DNA of 64,000 nt from Avena insularis (GCA_023614405.1 CM042693.1:158798731-158862730); one strand, 5' to 3'. Numbered from the stretch's first letter, positions 1 through 12,249 are shown. Numbers and translations: made by a program. The notes: generated from the sequence alone by a model not told the origin.

Positions 1-491
1 ACTTTTCAAAAAGACTTTCCAAATGTTTTACAAAAGTTTTTCAGTAAATATATAGACATGCTATATCTACAAGAGAAACTAGTTTATAAAAGAACCTCTA
101 TTGGATCCCTCCTACCATAGACATAATGCATGTCCTTTATTATTGTTCTTTTAAGGTGGTTTGCGAGTACATTCAAAGTACTTACCGGCATTGTCCCTGA
201 CTATTTACTTGGCCAAATTTTCAGAGGATCAAGGAATGATGAAGTTACTGACGTCTATGCAAGCTAAGCCGTGTTCCCGGTCAATCGCCTGTAGTTTAAG
301 GCATGACATGGGATCTGTGAATGAAGACTTCCGCTATTGTTTTGGCGTAATGGCACTAGTGTAAGTTTGGTACTCATTAAATTCTGGATGTTGTAATGAT
401 ACTTGTCGGTTATGCTCACGGCTCACTAATCATGGGAACATGAATTGCACGCATAACGGGGATTCTCGGACTGTAAATCCGGGGTCCCACA
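1..491 (+). repeat. 3' end of a diverged Tekay-type gypsy LTR
   Basis: This stretch aligns by eye along its whole length with the last ~500 bases of the LTRs of element A (about 11995-12504 and 22220-22745). Shared blocks include GGTGGTTTGCGAGTACATTC, GTCCCTG..CTA..TACTTGGCCA and the terminal GTAAATCYGGGGTSCCACA, which ends in CA at 490-491. It is clearly more diverged than the two LTRs of A are from each other. The following bases (495 on) do not give a clean TGGTATCAGAGCC primer site, so it may be a 3' or solo LTR. The left part lies outside the window. Confidence 0.75.
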
Positions 492-1356
492 CCGCTGGTG
501 GTTGGCGCTCCGACACCACCCTAACGCTGCCCTGATGCTTCGATGACGAGATGGGTCACCTCCTTCGTTTGTAGTCTCTATGACTGTGATCTGGCACGGG
601 TTGCAGTGTCCTCTAGGTGCACCTCGTGCCACCGTGTTCGTCTTCTTCATCGGCCATTGCTCCCTCTACTGATTTCTTAGCGAGGACCTCGGGTAAGTGG
701 TGATTTATCCCTTCCTTCTCTCGATTCCTTTTGAAATCCCTCACTTTGGTAATGGATTCTTCCTAGATAGCCCTATGGCTTGTTCTAGGGTGTCTCTGTG
801 TGATCAATACTACTTGCGGCTTGATTGGTTTAGAAGTGATGAATATTTGTTTTACCCAAATGTTTTCCTGAACTTTAACCTTTTTCATGGATGAAGTGAT
901 TTAGTATTGTTACTGACTAACTGTTATCTATGTACTAGCTTATATCCTGTGGATACATGTGTTTACTGTGCTACTGATGATGATCTTACTTAGCTAAAGA
1001 TCTCTAGAATGAATCTTTTAGCACTAGTGTCCCTGGTACTTCTCTTTCTGGTGGTAATTAAATAGTAGGATATATTGAATATTGCTTGGTATCCATGATA
1101 TTATGATGATATCATTATCTTTTCCTATGTACTAAACCAATAATTTCTTGCTCCTGGACTAGATAAGTAGAATGTATTTAATTAATACTTGTGAACCATG
1201 GTTATTAATTACTTTGTGAACCAGAGGTCAGTATCGATGAGGATAGATTGAGTTCATTATATGAACTAACATCGTCTGGTCGAAAATTGTTTTCTGGTAA
1301 GAAATGCAATAAGTCTCTGAAAAAACATTCTGCATCAAAATAAATTATTGTTTCCA
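492..1356. other. Unassigned stretch between the LTR end and the LINE remnant
   Basis: There is no convincing reading frame and no repeat match elsewhere in the window. The first ~200 bases are GC-richer and could be the 5' leader of the LINE that follows. The rest (about 900-1350) is AT-rich. Nothing here supports a function. Confidence 0.4.
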
Positions 1357-2506
1357 ATGAATGGCATGTTTCTGAATAGCAGAGGTCTTAATGAATTGGC
1401 TAATCATTTACACTTTGCACATTGTTCTTGGGATCATAATTTAGATTTTGTGGATATTTCTAAAATAGGTAGACGAGAATTCTCAAAGATTTTACTTGAT
1501 CGCCTGTTGGGTGGTATAAACTTTTAGTGGCATTCTTGCCCACCTAGGGGGCGTTCCAGTGGTATTTTACTCGGTGTAAGGACTGATACCATGGATATTC
1601 TGGCTTGTTCGGAGGGAGAGTTTCATATTAAGCTCCACATTCATAATAAAGATGAAAATTTCACATGGAGCCTTGTGGCTGTGTATAGTGATGCACAAGA
1701 CACTTTTAAAGCTTTTTTTCTTCAAGAATTGGTTAACTTAGAAAAATATAATCCATACCCTATTCTCATAGAAGGTGATTTTAATTTTCTTATTTTTAGT
1801 TTGAGAAGAGTGAAGGCCGGTTCGACGATCATTGGCCTTTCCTTTTTAATGTTGTTATAAAAAGTCTTGATTTAAAGGAAGTAACCATGATCGCATGATA
1901 GTTTACATGGGAAAATAGTCTGCCAGAACCAACGTATAAAAATTTTGATCGCGTACTAATGATCTTTGATTGGGAAGAAGACTTCCCTCTAGTCTCAGTA
2001 TGCGCTCTAGAACGTACTGAGGCTCTTTCAGACCATGCTCCTATTATGTTAACTACTGGATTGCCTAGAGAACAGTGTAACTATCAGTTCAAGTTTGAAC
2101 TTGGGTGGTTGCACTGTGATGGCTTTCAGGATATGGTTAAATCAATATGAGAAAGACATCTAGTGGGTGCTATACCAGTCGAAAGGTGGAATAACAAAAT
2201 ACGTGCAATACGTAAACACCTTGGGATATGGGCTAGGCATACTATTGGTATTCTTAAAAATGAAAAGTTAAGACTATCGGATATTATTGATAAACTCGAA
2301 GCGCTAGCAGAAACTCATCTGTTTACCGTGCATGAAATTGAGCTAAAGAGCCAATCGAATGCTGAGTTAGCTAGGATGTTGCACGAAGAGGAACTCAAAA
2401 GGTACCAACGATCGAAGGCTCAATTCATTTTGCATGGTGAATCCAATACGAGATATTTCCATAGTGTCGCCAATGGTAGACACAGGAGGCAACTCATTAG
2501 ATCCTA
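1357..2506 (+). pseudogene. L1-type LINE endonuclease region, broken
   Basis: The translated fragments show the apurinic-endonuclease-like domain of a plant L1-type (non-LTR) retrotransposon ORF2. There is an N-terminal NSRGLNE block, then a PPRG-R-S-GILLGV block (about 1540-1580), a GDFNFL motif (about 1774-1791) and SDHAPIML (about 2028-2052), which holds the catalytic His region. A charged linker follows, ending near HGESNTRYFHSVANGRHRR. The frame opens at 1357, has a TAG near 1527, shifts near 1800 and shifts again before 1959, with another stop near 2150. No reverse transcriptase follows: coding similarity stops near 2506. LINEs usually lose their 5' end, so loss of the 3' part suggests a later insertion or deletion, probably linked to the old LTR material on the right. 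Confidence 0.75.
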
Positions 2507-2628
2507 TCGCATCCCATTTATCTAACAATAGTAATGCTACTTGTTTATTCTAGATAATTGCTACTTCCTACATATCATTCTTGCATTGCATAATATCATG
2601 CTCATATCACCATTCCATCTTGCATTTG
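2507..2628. other. Short AT-rich flank before the Sabrina-like insertion
   Basis: This is the left-hand target DNA of the Sabrina-like element. It continues in the genome at 23972 across that insertion. It carries no coding similarity and may belong to the old LTR C that resumes there. Confidence 0.35.
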
Positions 2629-2633
2629 AGCAT
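2629..2633. repeat. Target-site duplication AGCAT (left)
   Basis: AGCAT directly precedes the TGATGTC end of the Sabrina-like element and is repeated exactly at 23967-23971 after its other end. Confidence 0.93.
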
Positions 2634-4066
2634 TGATGTCTATGCACTTCTATTCTTGTAGACAGTTGTTGGGCCTCCAAGTGTAGAGGTTTGGAACAAC
2701 AACAAGTTTCCCTTAAGTGGATTACCCAAGGTTTATCAAACTCAGGGAGGAAGTGGTCAAAGGTATTCCCTCTCAAGCAATCCTGTAATCAAGATAGAAT
2801 AAGTCTCTTGTGTCCCCAACACACCCAATACACTTGTCAGGTGTATAGGTGCACTAGTTAGGCGAAGAGATAGTGAAATACAAGTGGTAACAGTACATGA
2901 AAATAGCTTGACGGTGAGGTAAAGACTAAAGCAAGCAAACATGCAACAGATCTGGATGCAAGCGGTGTTTCAATGTTTAGAAACAAGGCCTAGGGATCAT
3001 ACTTTCACTAGTGAACACTCTATCATATAAATATCCTCTCTTCATGATACTACTCTTAACTACTCTCCGGTTGGACACTCTAATCCATGGTAGGGCCAAA
3101 ACAGCACACCTCAAAGTCCGCCTTCCCCAATCTAGATAACCCACACTGTCACCTTGAGCGCTAGATGGTTCCAACAAACACCACAATTTCATAGAGACAT
3201 CCAACTCCAAATATAACTCATAACAAATATTCAATCTAGCCAAAGTGCCACACACGGTATGCCCGCTGTCACTTTCACACACGTGGGGAAAAGCATAGAT
3301 CTATTAAAGCACAAAGAGTATTTATATAGACTCAAGCCTTAGTGCCACCATGGAGTGCATGTTGTCACTTTCACACACATGGGGATAGCAGATATCTAAT
3401 GAAGCACTTGAGTATCAAGGTAGATCTACTTGATTACAAAGCTCATGACCACAACAAGATCATGCATAGAGAGAGATAAAAACATAGCTACCGGTAGAGC
3501 CCTTAGCCTCGAAGGAGAATTACTCCCTCCTCATCATGGGAATCAGCAATGGTGATGGAGATGGTGGTGGAGATCGATGGAGATGGCTCCGGGGGCACTT
3601 TCTCGTCCCGGCAGGGTGCCAGAACAGAGACTTTCTGTCCCTCGAATCTCGCCTTTGATGGCGGTGACGCTATGGAGCTTTTCGTGGCTTTTCGCCAGAT
3701 GATTTAGGGTTTTTAGGTCGGAGGCTTCTTATAGGCGAAGGAGGCAAGGTCGGTGGAGGTCCAGGGGTCCCACACCCCCTATGGGAGCCTCCAGGGCTTG
3801 CCCTCCGGCTCTGCTTCGTGGTTCCGTGTTGCTCCGGGAAAAATAATGACTTTGGATTTTATCCCGTCCAATTTCGATAATATTGATTTTTAGCCTTTCT
3901 AGAACCAAAAACAGAAGAAAACAGACAACTAGCACTATGGCATCTTGTCAATAGGTTAGTTCCAGAAAGTGTATAAAAATACCTCAAAGTGTATCCAAAA
4001 CATAAGACAAATGATACAAAACAAGCATGGAGCATCAAAAAATATAGATACGTTTCTGACGTATCA
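2634..4066 (-). repeat. 3' LTR of the Sabrina-like element
   Basis: 1433 bp, from TGATGTCTA to GACGTATCA on the plus strand. It matches the split right-hand LTR throughout. Relative to that copy it lacks about 38 bp of a GC-rich stretch (compare about 3785 with 23658-23700). Confidence 0.92.
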
Positions 4067-4085
4067 ACTATCCCCAAGCTTAACT
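4067..4085 (-). other. Polypurine tract of the Sabrina-like element
   Basis: On the minus strand this reads TTAAGCTTGGGGATAG and abuts the TGATACGTC start of the 3' LTR. This is the expected place and composition of a plus-strand primer. Confidence 0.75.
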
Positions 4086-6966
4086 CCTGCTCGTCCTCGA
4101 GTAGGTAAGTGATAAAAATAATAATTTTTTAGGTGACATGCACCATCAAAATTAAGATCAAACCATTTGCATGCATTGAAAGCTGGGATCAAAGAACTCT
4201 AAACATGAGCATGAAAGATGGAGTTCTAAAAGTAAGTCAAAGTAACTATGCATGCAACATGAAAGGTTACAAACAAAGATCATGAATAACATGCATTGAA
4301 AAACGTTTGTTTGTTTCACATACAGAAAACATGGCTTAGTGGCAATCGGCTTGTCCCTCATAGAGTAGCAAATAGATGCATAGGACACCTTCAAAGTTCA
4401 CAAGGGTGACTAGAAACAAGTACACAAGAACAAGTAATAGCACAATATGCATCAATCAATACGTTTTGGGACACTGGACACAGAATGGCAACTATGCTCT
4501 CTTAATGGTGCCTAAAGGTAGAAGGTGGAGACTCAAATAATAGTGGAAGAAAGGCCTTTTATAAAGGAAGAAGGGATTTCAAGTTTCAAAAAGAGCTTCC
4601 AAAAATTATGGTACTTGTTAGCTTTCAGCCCTCATTGCCCCTATCATAAGAATCTTGAAGTGGTTAGGGTTAAAGTGAACAAAGATGGAGTATATGCTTG
4701 ACAAAGTATAAGTTGGCAATCTCAAGTCCCTTGAATACGAGGGCCACACCTCATTCTACTCAACTTCAGTCACCTGTAAGTTCTTGTCATTGTAAGTATT
4801 TGCATATCATTGAGAACCGCCAACGGGGTACCCCTTGCACATGGTACATGAGCTATCCCATAACCAAAATGACAAAGCAAGCAGACAATGAGCATCTCAG
4901 CAATATTGTTATTTACCATGGGAATATGGTGCTTTTTCTCTCTTTCCCCTTTTCTCAATGTGTCTCTTTTTTATAAGAAGAATGCTTCATAGATGTCACT
5001 ATGGTGATGTTGGAAGTTTCCACCATGATTAGACATGGCTTAGTCTAGCGGCCCAGGCATTTCTCTAACACAGGATACAGACTCCATGGACTTACAAGTT
5101 CCCTCTTTATTTCACATCGGTGACATCCATAAACAAAAGAGCATGATATCAACTAAGTACAAAGTACAAGTGCAATGTTGAAAATGTTCCCCGTGACAGC
5201 ATGGTTCTGCTAATTCCAACGTATAAGTGAAAGCATATACAACATAGATGACACAATGGTTCAAGTTTATTAGGGGCAAAGAATATAAAGTGTGCCATCA
5301 AGTTTGTGAGGGCTTTAATCACTAAGTTTTCACATTAAAAAATAGTTTTTAATTGGAAGATAGCTGAAAACAAGAATATACTTGGAATGGTGTAACACAC
5401 CATGCATAGGAGTTTATAGTGGACACTTTGGAAAAACTTGGTTTCTTGGGAGTTGTAAGCATGAGTAGAGCTTACTGATACAAGTGGATGCTAGCAAAAG
5501 ACCGGGAGCAACCAACTGAGAGAGCAATAGTGACCATAATCATGTAGAGCGACAAAACATTACTATTCAAAGCATAGAGTGGTACTACAAGTAAAAGACT
5601 AAATGATCATAGTGGCTATGGTGACTTGTTCATAGTCATAACATGGTGTGATCATGTGCCAAGTTAACCCAAGCAAAGCATCAAAGGAGAATACCACAAT
5701 ACTATGCTTTTGTATGCTAAAACAAAGAATAATTTCTTCAAGGCACACTGAGCAATCCCAATTGTTTGGAACAAGACATGCTACATCAATAATCACTAAG
5801 CATAAGGTCAAAAAAACACCTACCATGTCATGCTAAAGTCTAAGTCACAGTCAATGCAAGCTCCTCTTGCACTTTCAAGCAAGAACTTCCTACTCCTTTC
5901 CAACACCAAGCAACTTATTTGAAACAACTCACAAAGATAATAATCAAGAAAGATCAGTGAGATTGTCTCACAAATCCACAAAGAAGAACTAAAAAGTTCT
6001 AAGCTTAAAGCACAAGAAAACTAAGGCTAAACACAGTGCTAGCAAAAGAGAACACTCACGGAACAATAAGAATGAAAACTAGAGTGTTCTAGGCAATGAA
6101 AACAGAGTGCACCTCTCTTCAAAAGAAGTGTGGTGTAACCAACAAACTTTCTCAAGCAAACTAAGCAAACAAAAACCAAAAATGAGAACTAAGATGCTCC
6201 AAGAACAACACAATTGTGCATGAAACAATAAAAACAAAGTGTCTAGAAAGACCCGAGATTTTTATTGATGAAGAAAGGGGTTTCCTTGGGCATACCCAAG
6301 CTTTGACGCTTTTACCTCTTGAATATTTCTTGGGGTGACACGGGGTGGCATCCCTAAGCTTCAGCTTATGTCCATTCTTCATCTCATTACATCATTCTTT
6401 CTCTACGTCTGCAAATTTTCCTTGATACAAAACTTCACACGATCTTCATTAGCAACATTAGTGTATTCAAAAGATAATAGACCTTTAGGAAAAGCTTTGG
6501 AACAGCAAGAATTTTCACTAAAAACACAAGCTAATGTAGTAACTCCTTCAAAAATCTCAATTCCCAAAAAGAGAACTCAAAAAGGAATCAATAAGAAGCA
6601 AATGCAAATAATGGAAGAAATCTGTCAAAACAGACCAGCAGGTAGAAACCGAATTTTTCAAGACATTATGTTGCTCAAATAAAAATGTGTTGAACTAAAG
6701 AAAGTTATCTAACATACTAGGGGATTTATTCGTAAATTTTGAGCTCAATCCGAGTTACAGAGACTCCTCACGAATATTTATGGTGGAGGAAAGAAATCTG
6801 TTTCGGGACAGCAACTCCCCAAATCTTACTTCCCTCTCATTAGAGGTCATTCTTGGCACAAAAAGCAAACAAAAAGGATAAGGAGAGGTCATTACTGAAG
6901 TAATAACTTCCAAGACTCAATAAAACTCTTGGGTTATCTCCCAACAAGTACTTTTCTTTAATGCCT
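4086..6966 (-). other. Non-coding internal region of the Sabrina-like element
   Basis: An A-rich (plus strand) internal region without recognisable retroelement domains. Short open stretches on both strands show no known motif. It separates the element's single long ORF from the polypurine tract. Confidence 0.6.
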
Positions 6967-7770
6967 TTAAGTTAGGCATGATAGTTTGAGAAGATGCTCA
7001 CATAAGAAATATGAATTGAAGTAAAAGAGAGCATCAAGAAGCAAATTCAAAACATATTTAAGTCTAAACCACTTCCTATCCATAGGAATCTTGTAAATAA
7101 AAAAGTAATGAAAGCACAAAGCAACAAGCATAGGAAAGAAAAACAAATGCAACTTCAAAATTTTCAACATAAAGAGGGGAAACTTAATATTTTTGAGATG
7201 CATAAGACTATGTTTCCCTCTCTCATAATAACTTTCAGTAGCATCATGAATAAAATTAACAATATAAATATCACATAAAGCATTCTTCTCATGAGCCACA
7301 TGCATAAAATGATTATTACTCTCCACATAAGCAAAGGCATTCTTATTAATTGTAGTGGGAGCAAATTCAACAAAATAGCTATCACTATTATTCTCATCAC
7401 CATAATCATCAAATATAGGAGGCATATTGTAATCACAATTAGTTCTTTCCTCAATAGTAGGTGGACTGAAAATATCATACTCATCATTGTAATCATCATA
7501 TATTGGAGGTTTGGTATCATCATAAGCAATAGAATAGCTATCTTCCAAAGCTCGAGGACTAAAAAGATAATTTTCATAAAAACTAGATTCCCCAAGATTA
7601 GATGTTTCCATAGCATTAGCAACAATGTTGTCCAAAGAGTACATACTAATAAAATTGCTATTAGCATGCAAATAAATCTCCGTAGGTTTTTTAATTTTCT
7701 CTTCAAACACTTCATGTCCTAACTCAAGATAAACAGTATAAAGCTCTCTAATTTTGTTGTTGTTTTCCAT
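6967..7770 (-). CDS. Unknown-function ORF of the Sabrina-like element
   Basis: An open frame of 267 residues. I start it at the Met beginning MENNNKIRELYTVYLELGH, because the 15 residues upstream are hydrophobic and look like chance extension from the leader. The N-terminal ~50 residues are charged (KIRELYTVYLELGHEVFEEK). The middle is rich in Asp, Tyr, Asn and Pro, with repeated blocks of the type PPI(Y/F)DDY at about residues 88, 90-105 and 120. The last ~80 residues are very hydrophobic and Phe/Leu-rich. It lies just inside the 5' LTR and primer site, where gag would be, but has no CCHC knuckle and no gag similarity I recognise. It is uninterrupted, unlike the other ORFs here. Function unknown. 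Confidence 0.6.
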   Translation of the reverse strand: MENNNKIRELYTVYLELGHEVFEEKIKKPTEIYLHANSNFISMYSLDNIVANAMETSNLGESSFYENYLFSPRALEDSYSIAYDDTKPPIYDDYNDEYDIFSPPTIEERTNCDYNMPPIFDDYGDENNSDSYFVEFAPTTINKNAFAYVESNNHFMHVAHEKNALCDIYIVNFIHDATESYYERGKHSLMHLKNIKFPLFMLKILKLHLFFFPMLVALCFHYFFIYKIPMDRKWFRLKYVLNLLLDALFYFNSYFLCEHLLKLSCLT

Positions 7771-7876
7771 TAATCCTAAGTAGTGAAAACAAGAAACAAA
7801 AAGACAAAAATGCAAAATCTAAAGGAAATAACTTCGATCACTCACACCGGAGGATGTGAGTATCTTTTACCTTACC

Positions 7877-7894
7877 TCCCCGGCAACGGTGCCA
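7877..7894 (-). other. Primer binding site of the Sabrina-like element (tRNA-Asp type)
   Basis: The minus strand reads TGGCACCGTTGCCGGGGA, ten bases inside the 5' LTR end. It differs by one base from the usual TGGCGCCGTTGCCGGGGA. It sets the minus orientation of the element. Confidence 0.88.
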
Positions 7895-7904
7895 GAAAAG
7901 AGCT

Positions 7905-8164
7905 TGATGTCTACGCACTTCTATTCTTGTAGACAGTTGTTGGGCCTCCAAGTGGAGAGGTTTGTAGAACAGCAGCAAGTTTCCCTTAAGTGGATTACCC
8001 AAGGTTTATCGAACTCAGGGAGGAAGTCCTCAAAGGTATTCCCTCTCAAGCAATCCTGCAATCAAGATACAAGAAGTCTCTTGTGTCCCCAACACACCCA
8101 ATACACTTGTCAGGTGTATAGGTGCACTAGTTCGGCGAAGAGATAGTGAAATACAAGTGGTAAC
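7905..8164 (-). repeat. 5' LTR of the Sabrina-like element, inner part
   Basis: Matches 2634-2895 of the partner LTR (for example the blocks AAGTTTCCCTTAAGTGGATT and CTCTTGTGTCCCCAACACAC) up to AAGTGGTAAC. Element A starts there. The rest of this LTR is at 22751-23966. Confidence 0.92.
8160..8164. repeat. Target-site duplication GTAAC of element A (left)
   Basis: GTAAC precedes the TGTAACATCCC start of element A and is repeated at 22746-22750. The empty site is visible in the partner Sabrina LTR at about 2887 (GGTAAC). Confidence 0.95.
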
Positions 8165-9340
8165 TGTAACATCCCAACTTTTCATACCTGAATTGTTTAA
8201 ATATGAACTCCAAAGTTTAGGGGCAAATAAAACTTTTAAGTTAGCATAACCCCTACCTGATATTCACTTAGTTGTCTGATCTTTAGCCTTGTCTAGTATA
8301 AATCTTTTGCTTGCCTTTTTGTGTATGACCTAGTAGATCTTGCAGTAATTTTGACTCTGCTTAAAACCCTAGCACCTCTATGAGGAATACACAAAAACCC
8401 TTAGGCCCTAAAAACCCTATGCCTATTTGATTTTTTCCATGACCCCAAACCAGCACACAAGGTACAAGGATTAACATGTTGATGCTATGATCACATGTGA
8501 CCACCTCATCAAATGATCACCTTAATCCACGCCCACTTTGGTTGATCCTTGCAAACTCTTGGATTGGATCCAGGAGGCAACCAAGGTCTGGTTTCACTCA
8601 CCCACCACCCTCAACACCCCCATGCCCCTACTCCTGCCATTGGTGGTTTATGCTCGACAAGGGCATCGATCAAAGTCGACCCCGAGCATGTGCCGCCCTA
8701 GATCATCCTACCCCCTCCCCCACTCTTCAACGCCACTCGTCACGTGTGCTAGCCCCTGTCACGTATCCAGCAATGCAAAACCACGCTCTCCCCCACCCTG
8801 CCCAACCTTGATCACCGAGGGAGAGAGGGAATGATCGGGCGGCAGATCGGCAAGATCTTGCCATGATCACCCCCGCCCCACTAACCACTGCAACGTCTTG
8901 TCCCTCAGCCCGTGCAACCCGTGTCTTCCCTAGGCACCGCCAACCCCTTCCTCCCTCGCTCACCAAGCGCCCCCTCTACCCCCAACCCTCACGCCATCAC
9001 GGGCCACGCCGAGCTCCTCGATCCTCTCATGTAAACACAACGGACTTTTCAGAGAGGGCACCGCCTTGCACCTCCCCTCCCCTACCCCAACGTCTAAACC
9101 TAGCAACCCCTAGCCTGCTCCTAGCCCGACCAGGACAAGACCTGGCGTCGAACACCTGCTGGTAAAGGCGCCGTTGGACCGAGCCGCGCTATCCCGAGGC
9201 CGTGCACCAGCCCTCACGCCTCCACGGCCTTTACCCCTGCCTCCGTGACACACTCCCCCTATCCCCTAGTACACCCACACTCACCAATCTCGCCCTAGCC
9301 GGCCCCTGCACGCGGTGCACGGTGAGCCGATCCCCACAAC

Positions 9341-9348
9341 TTAAAAAC
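9341..9348 (+). promoter_or_regulatory. Possible TATA-like element in the 5' LTR of A
   Basis: TTAAAAAC lies at the position equivalent to the much better TATA box of element B (28780), upstream of a C-rich leader. The 3' LTR copy reads TTAATAAC. A weak match, listed only because of the parallel. Confidence 0.3.
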
Positions 9349-9723
9349 CCAGTCGCCACCTACCGCCCTCGCTCCTCGTTCATTTCCACCCCAAACCCCT
9401 CCCACTCCTCCTCTCGGAGGTACCGAGCTTGCTCAGCTCCTCTCTCCCTCTCCATCCATCGCACCGCCGCGGTACCGACGTGGGAAGGTGAAGGTTGAGG
9501 AAGCCACGTACCTCCCCTTTCTCTCCCTTTCGTCTCTGCATGCATGCAGGAGCCTAACCGCACCCTACCGCCTCGTGTACTCTCTCACAGGAACCGAGGA
9601 CGTCAACGCCGCGAGCTTGTCCCTGACTTCCTCGGAGCCCAAGCTGCTGTTGTCGCCCCTCGTTAGAACAAGAACCATCGTCCACATCGAGCCACGCCCT
9701 TCCCAACGCGGCTACGCACCTAG

Positions 9724-10852
9724 GTGAGCCTTCCCGATCCTCTCCCGTAGCCGCTAGGGTTTGTCGCCGGCGACACCACCCTCGTGAGGAAGAAAAGCCC
9801 AGGTCGTCGGATCTGTTTAGATCTGACGATCCACGACGCTGGGCACCCCTTCGCCAACCGCAGACGCTGACACGCGGGGCCCCCCCGTGGATTTGAATCC
9901 CCAGCTCCCGTGCACGCTGCCGCTTTAGTGGGCCGGCCCAGCTTTTGCGCAGGCCTCCGCCAGGCCCCAGATCTACCCAGCCCTTTTTCCTTTTCTTTAT
10001 TTAAATCCCATAAAGTTTGTGTTGTAGTTTTAAATCCGCCATAAATCATTGAGACCTTGTTTTGACTAGATTCAAACTCTGCAGGACAGCCTCTGTAAAT
10101 CCGTACCACCTCGCATCAGTAACTGGCCAAAGTAATTATTGTAGCGTCCCTAGTAATTTTTGGCATCATACTAAGCAGTTTTCATTGTTTTAGTTTTGGT
10201 AATTGTTCTGCAAGTCAGAAAAATATGAAACCAACTCTCAGGCCTTCCTTTTCATACAACCTATCCAGGAAAATTAGAATCAACCCTTTTGGAGTAGATC
10301 AACACCCGTAGTAATTTTTACAAGTTTGGAACAGAAGCTTTTTGCATAAATTCTAGAAGCTTCTGGGAAACTCCTTTTTGAGTAATTCCAACTCCTGGAG
10401 TTGAGCACCATCTACACCTACCTAATCCCATAAGGATATATTTTTTGGATGATTAATTCTGAGCTGAGAAATTATTGAGTGATTCTAGCCTTTGCTGTAG
10501 TATTAAGATTTCTATAAATCAACCTTATAAGCTAAATTTATGAATCCAATTGGGTTAGCCTAGTTTTCCTGTTACCTACCCAAAATATTATTTTTGATCA
10601 ATGTTCCCTTACAAAACAGTGGTGAAGCACCATTTTGCTTATTAGGCTAGAGCCCACTTTTAAATTCACCATTTTTAATAGGAGTGTCCAAATTAATTGA
10701 TTCCAAGGATCTTGGCTTGGTCATTTCAATAGCTACAACATTGTGTTTGGGATGTCCTAGTTGAGTACCCATTCTATACTGACTGACTTGTTTGCTCCTT
10801 GTTTGATGTATGGTGTATTGCTTGATTTGTTTATCTTTCTTTATGACGTTAG
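9724..10852 (+). other. Intron-like segment 1 in the 5' LTR of A
   Basis: The left border is CACCTAG|GTGAGC and the right border is a pyrimidine-rich run then GACGTTAG|ATACG. Both match plant splice consensus. Length 1129 bp. The same borders stand in the 3' LTR (19968-21083), in element B (29027-29940) and in LTR C (25940-26673). Splicing itself is inferred. Confidence 0.5.
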
Positions 10853-10930
10853 ATACGAACGAGGAAGGGTACCAGGAAGGTGATTGGGAGTATCTCGAAG
10901 AGAGAGATCAGGGACAAGTTGCCAACAAAG
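10853..10930 (+). other. Acidic exon-like segment 2 in the 5' LTR of A
   Basis: 78 bases, read in phase 1, coding a Glu/Gly/Tyr-rich peptide that contains TNEEGYQEGDWEYLEE. The right border reads AACAAAG|GAAAGCC, where the 3' LTR copy has the GC-type donor AACAAAG|GCAAGCC, so the donor is damaged in this copy. See the LTR finding for the comparison with B and C. Confidence 0.45.
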
Positions 10931-12208
10931 GAAAGCCACCCTCTATCTCATACAGCATGTCCTATTATTTTATATATGCATGTTTTACCTACTCATTTAT
11001 GCAAAGTGCATTGGTTTTACTATAGTATATTTTATATGGGGAATGTAGGCTCCTCCAAATGTTTACCCCCTGAGTACCATTAGGTACAACCCATTTGTAT
11101 AATACCTATCTTCCTTTAGTATGGTATATGGTGTTTAACACCGTAACCCCTTGGAGACCCCATTATACCCTAAGCAAAAATGTAGGATGGGAAGACCCCG
11201 AGAAACGACTTACAAAAATGTTTTGGAAAATGAGAAAACCTTGGTGAGGCTTGTCCTGTCAAGTGGTTTTGAAAATGAGAAGGGTTTTGTTTTAAAAAAT
11301 TATGGAGGAAAAATGTTTGCGAATACAGCGGGGCTGGCCAGTTTTGAAGCTAGCGCAATTAACTCGTGCAACCACATTACTCTGGAATGGGACGGGGCTG
11401 GGATGGAAGTTTGACTAATATGGTATAGGTGCCTCACACTACTACAGGGGTAAACAATCCCTAGAGGGTGGGCCTTCTATGTCCAACGGTCCATGTGTAT
11501 CATCGAACAAGAGAAGGAATGAAGGGTCTATGGGCCTCCGCGCGATACTATGAGCCCCTCATTGAAAGCGCACACCCGTCGAGGTGCAAAACATGCTCCG
11601 GTTGGCTGGTTACTATATAGGGCGTCCCGGTCTTGAGGGGATAAACCTCATAGGGTAGGCATGTGTATCGGAGAGGGCATTCGGAAGGTCTTGACCGGTT
11701 ACTCGACCCACGATCGGTATAGATCAGGGATGGGTAATCGGATGGTGTGGGTACAGTGTACAACCTCTGCAGAGTGTAAATCTATTCGAATAGCCGAGTC
11801 CTCGGTCATGGACGGTTGTGCTGGAGGCTGTACAACGGTGATGGTTTTGTTTTCAAAAAGGGACTTCAGAAAAGAAATGGCTTAAAAATGTTTTGACCAT
11901 GGGATGGTCGGGGAAATGGTGGAAGAAGTTTGGTCACGAGATGACCTGAAGGAGAACCAAATGGGTGACCCCATCCTAGTGTTTTCTTAAAAAATTTCAA
12001 AAAGATTTCCATAAAGATTTTTCAAAGATTTTCAACAAAGATATAGGGACATGCTATATTTACAGGAGAAACTAGTCATTAAAGAACCTCTCTTGGAGCC
12101 ATCCTACCACAGCCATATTGCATACCATTTATCATTGTCTTCTTAAGGTGGTTTGCGAGTACATTCAAAGTACTCACCGACATTGTCCCTGGCTATCTAC
12201 TTGGCCAG

Positions 12209-12249
12209 ATTATGAGCAGGAAGGTAACGATGGCGACTTCGCGAACTAG
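12209..12249 (+). other. Acidic exon-like segment 3 in the 5' LTR of A
   Basis: Follows the acceptor CTTGGCCAG and reads in phase 1 as DYEQEGNDGDFAN then TAG. It is 15 bases (5 codons) shorter than the 3' LTR copy at 22435-22490, an in-frame difference. Confidence 0.45.

Noticed and set aside
1..491. Calling a complete solo LTR at the window start
   Set aside because: The left end is missing and the bases after 491 are neither a clear primer site nor a testable target duplication.
7164..7722. Long open frames overlapping the Sabrina-like ORF on both strands
   Set aside because: They are shadows of the ORF at 6967-7770, composed of Ile/Leu/Met runs from the AT-rich sequence.
8497..9727. Several Pro/Ser/Arg-rich open frames of 65-104 codons in the GC-rich part of the 5' LTR of A
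   Set aside because: The matching region of the 3' LTR (18706-19910) has frames of different lengths and registers, and composition alone (C-rich, few AT-rich stops) explains the openness.
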